A DNA stretch of 61,560 bases from an uncultured Aeromonadales bacterium (GTDB lineage Bacteria > Pseudomonadota > Gammaproteobacteria > Enterobacterales > Succinivibrionaceae), in the NCBI GenBank assembly GCA_902761645.1, contig CACWLF010000006.1:1-61560 (forward strand), read 5' to 3'. Shown one piece after another: positions 59,108 to 61,560 of the stretch. The position numbers and the translations under genes are program-made. Every line of letters begins with the position of its first letter. Position 1 is the stretch's first letter. Under the pieces are notes generated by a model, which had not been told where the DNA came from, did no database searches, and worked only from the letters and a program-made list of their open reading frames with translations.

Positions 59108-60448
59108 ATGCTAAAGAAAGTATTAATCGCCAATCGTGGTGAAATAGCCTTAAGGATACTCCGTGCTTGTAAAGAAATGGGTATTAAAACTGTAGCGATT
59201 CATTCTACAGCTGATCGTAATCTTAAACATGTGATGCTGGCTGATGAAACCGTATGTATCGGTAAGCCGGCACCTAAAGATTCATATTTAAACGTTCCTG
59301 CAATTATTGCAGCAGCCGAGGTAACCGGTGCTGATGCAATACACCCAGGTTACGGTTTTTTGTCTGAAAACGCGGACTTCGCAGAACAGGTTGAACGTTC
59401 AGGATTTATTTTTATCGGACCTCGCGCACAGACCATCAGATTAATGGGTGACAAAGTATCTGCAATCAAGGCAATGAAAAAGGCCGGAGTTCCGACAGTA
59501 CCGGGTTCAGACGGTCCTGTAGGAGAAGATTCTGAAAAAAATAAGGAAATAGCAAAGAAAATAGGCTATCCGATCATCATCAAAGCCTCAGGAGGAGGCG
59601 GCGGACGCGGTATGCACGTTGTCTATGAGGAATCCGAACTCGAAAATGCAATTGCACTTGCGAAATCAGAAGCCGGACAATTCTTTAACAACGATATGGT
59701 TTATATGGAAAAATATCTGGAAAATCCTCGTCATATCGAATTCCAGATATTATCCGACGGACAGGGTCATTCCGTTTATCTCGGAGAAAGAGACTGTTCA
59801 ATGCAGCGTCGCAATCAGAAAGTAATTGAAGAAGCTCCTGCTCCATTCATTACTGAAGAACAGAGACAGTATATCGGCTCACGCTGTTGCGAGGCTTGCA
59901 ATGAGGTAGGATACCGAGGAGCCGGTACTTTCGAATTCCTGTACGAAAACGGTCAGTTCTATTTTATTGAAATGAACACCCGTGTTCAGGTGGAACATCC
60001 GGTTTCAGAAGCCATTACAGGTATAGATATCGTTAAACAGCAGCTGCTGGTTGCCGGGGGAAGTTTCCTAACGGTAAAACAGGAAGATATCAAAATCACA
60101 GGTCATGCAATTGAATGCCGTATCAACGCGGAGGATCCAAGAACGTTCATACCGTCTCCGGGAAAAATTCAGCGCCTGCACGTTCCTGGCGGATTAGGCG
60201 TAAGATGGGACTCTCACGTATATGACGGATATACAGTTCCACCGTACTATGACTCAATGATTGGAAAATTAATATGTCACGCCGAAACCAGAAACAATGC
60301 CATCGCCCGCATGAGACAGGCTCTGGATGAAATTGTGGTTGAAGGTATAAAGACCAACATTCCGCTGCATAAAGAACTCATGAATGACAGCGTCTTTGTT
60401 CAGGGAGGTATGAATATCCACTATCTGGGCAAAAAGTTAGAACAATAA
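59108..60448 (+). CDS. accC: Biotin carboxylase
   Basis: 446 residues. Includes [16 protein letters not shown], the ATP-grasp loop [27 protein letters not shown] and the FIPSPGKI end. It carboxylates biotin on AccB and follows accB by 15 bases. Confidence 0.97.
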   Translation: MLKKVLIANRGEIALRILRACKEMGIKTVAIHSTADRNLKHVMLADETVCIGKPAPKDSYLNVPAIIAAAEVTGADAIHPGYGFLSENADFAEQVERSGFIFIGPRAQTIRLMGDKVSAIKAMKKAGVPTVPGSDGPVGEDSEKNKEIAKKIGYPIIIKASGGGGGRGMHVVYEESELENAIALAKSEAGQFFNNDMVYMEKYLENPRHIEFQILSDGQGHSVYLGERDCSMQRRNQKVIEEAPAPFITEEQRQYIGSRCCEACNEVGYRGAGTFEFLYENGQFYFIEMNTRVQVEHPVSEAITGIDIVKQQLLVAGGSFLTVKQEDIKITGHAIECRINAEDPRTFIPSPGKIQRLHVPGGLGVRWDSHVYDGYTVPPYYDSMIGKLICHAETRNNAIARMRQALDEIVVEGIKTNIPLHKELMNDSVFVQGGMNIHYLGKKLEQ

Positions 60449-60471
60449 GGCTCGTCTTTTATAATTTAATA

Positions 60472-60509
60472 AAAGGTGTTATTATATGTAATAACACCTT
60501 TATTTTTTT
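60472..60509 (+). terminator. Terminator after accC
   Basis: AAAGGTGTTATTA pairs with TAATAACACCTTT around TATG and is followed by T7. xerD starts 12 bases later. Confidence 0.9.
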
Positions 60510-60520
60510 GGGAAGTTAGC

Positions 60521-61438
60521 ATGACGGACAACAAAAACGACCTCATAAATGAGTTTCATCACTACTGTTATCTGTACAAAAACTTAAGCGATAATACCTG
60601 CGCATCCTACATTTACGACTTGAGACATTTCAAAAAGTTTCTTGAAAAAGAACGCGATAACCAGACAATGGATAAATTTACAACTGAAGACGTAAAAGCT
60701 TATATCGGTTCTGAAAAAAGAAAAGAATGTTCCTCCAAAACGAACAGACGTCTAATCAGTTGTCTGCGTGCTTTCATTAAATTCTGTCATGGTAAAAATA
60801 TTCGCGAAGATAACCCGATGATCGCTGTTCCAGAACCAAAAGTAGAATTAAAACTTCCTGAATATCTCACCGAACAGGAAATTGAACGTCTGCTGAATGT
60901 TTTTGATCTGCATGACCCCACTGAATTAAGAGATAAAACGATGATCGATCTCATGTATTCTTCAGGACTGAGAGTTTCTGAAATCATCAATTTGAAAATG
61001 GAAGATATTATACTGGATCCCGGTTTGGTTCGTGTTGTCGGTAAAGGAGGAAAAGAAAGGCTGGTCCCTTTTGCCAGTTCAACAGCAGAATATCTGCGTA
61101 AGTATCATGATCAGGTAAGAACAAAACTTCCTTATGTAAAAGACGCTGAATATTTCTTTATTTCACGAAAATTCACCAAAATGACCAGGCAGGCATTCTG
61201 GTACCGAATTAAATACTATGCTGAAAAAGCCAATATCACAAAGAATATTCATCCTCATACTATCAGACATTCATTTGCGACTCATCTATTAAACCATGGA
61301 GCTGAACTAAGAAGTGTTCAGGAACTGCTTGGTCATGAAAGCATAAATACAACCCAGATATATACCCACATCGCAAATGAAGATTTAAAGGAAATTTATG
61401 ATGAAAGTTTCCCGAGGGCAAAGAAAAACGACGATTAA
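60521..61438 (+). CDS. xerD: Tyrosine recombinase XerD
   Basis: 305 residues from the ATG at 60521; the longer frame would begin inside the accC terminator. Catalytic residues are visible: Arg in SSGLRVSEI, His/Arg in PHTIRHSFATHLLNHG, His in LLGHESINTTQIYTH and the Tyr. MTRQAFWYRIKYYAEKA and REDNPM-like segments favour XerD over XerC. It resolves chromosome dimers at dif with XerC. An SD-like GGGAAG precedes it. Confidence 0.9.
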   Translation: MTDNKNDLINEFHHYCYLYKNLSDNTCASYIYDLRHFKKFLEKERDNQTMDKFTTEDVKAYIGSEKRKECSSKTNRRLISCLRAFIKFCHGKNIREDNPMIAVPEPKVELKLPEYLTEQEIERLLNVFDLHDPTELRDKTMIDLMYSSGLRVSEIINLKMEDIILDPGLVRVVGKGGKERLVPFASSTAEYLRKYHDQVRTKLPYVKDAEYFFISRKFTKMTRQAFWYRIKYYAEKANITKNIHPHTIRHSFATHLLNHGAELRSVQELLGHESINTTQIYTHIANEDLKEIYDESFPRAKKNDD

Positions 61439-61519
61439 AAAATTCAGAATTTACTCAATTCATCCCAAACTTTTCTTAATTTAACTGATCTATGAACAGT
61501 TTGCGGCAATTGGATATAA

Positions 61520-61547
61520 AACCCTATATTACATAGGGTTTTTATTT
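61520..61547 (+). terminator. Terminator after xerD
   Basis: AAACCCTAT pairs with ATAGGGTTT around ATTAC and is followed by TTATTT. Confidence 0.8.
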
Positions 61548-61560
61548 GCTTAAAAACTGA

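Overview
The window looks like a stretch of a low-GC gammaproteobacterial chromosome. The gene orders miaB-ybeZ-ybeY-ybeX-lnt, leuS-lptE-holA-nadD-rlmH-mrdA-mrdB, ribE-ribBX-ribH-nusB-thiL and prfA-prmC-kdsA, the tRNA-Gln/Met cluster beside miaB, and the presence of yheS, slyX, rlmJ and ybeD all point there. AT-rich DNA and sulfur genes that resemble those of anaerobes suggest an anaerobic member such as a Succinivibrionaceae-like bacterium. That placement is inference. Nearly all of the window is coding, and most of it is housekeeping.

Layout. 1-3.5 kb: the edge of an unrecognised minus-strand gene, strong inverted repeats, and a large RCC1-repeat lipoprotein. 3.7-6.3 kb: panD, pth, ychF and a three-tRNA operon (Gln-Met-Gln). 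6.5-13.4 kb: a pseudo-ATPase-like DUF4143-type protein, then miaB to lnt. 13.4-26.8 kb: an L,D-transpeptidase, then leuS, lptE, holA, nadD, rlmH and the rod-shape and cell-wall block mrdA, mrdB, mltB, rlpA, dacA, ybeD. 33.5-42 kb: a GGDEF protein with a degenerate active site, kdsA-prmC-prfA, ilvN-ilvB with a likely attenuation leader, and an unknown membrane protein. 46-61.5 kb: yheS, rlmJ, an FKBP lipoprotein, the FMN-riboswitch riboflavin operon, slyX, ribD-nrdR, glyA, aroQ, accBC and xerD.

The most interesting content is two minus-strand sulfur operons. The first (33.2 to 26.8 kb) encodes a ubiquitin-like/E1/rhodanese fusion, a Family 2A (SrpI-type) encapsulin shell protein, a cysteine desulfurase with a roughly 140-residue N-terminal extension typical of encapsulated cargo, an EpsC-type serine acetyltransferase and a Cys/Met-family PLP enzyme. 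It reads as a protein nanocompartment for sulfur mobilisation or storage joined to cysteine synthesis. The second (46.0 to 42.0 kb) encodes a MetY-type sulfhydrylase, a compact siroheme sulfite reductase, a TusA-like protein, a small sulfur-carrier protein whose Gly-Gly end is masked by a six-residue tail, a MoeB-type E1 and a JAMM metalloprotease. It matches the protein-thiocarboxylate route to homocysteine known from Wolinella succinogenes.

Both sulfur operons carry the same inverted repeat, CCTAT-N7-RTAGG, in their promoter regions. This suggests one regulator controls both. An intrinsic terminator between the desulfurase and acetyltransferase genes probably sets the ratio of shell and cargo to the biosynthetic enzymes.
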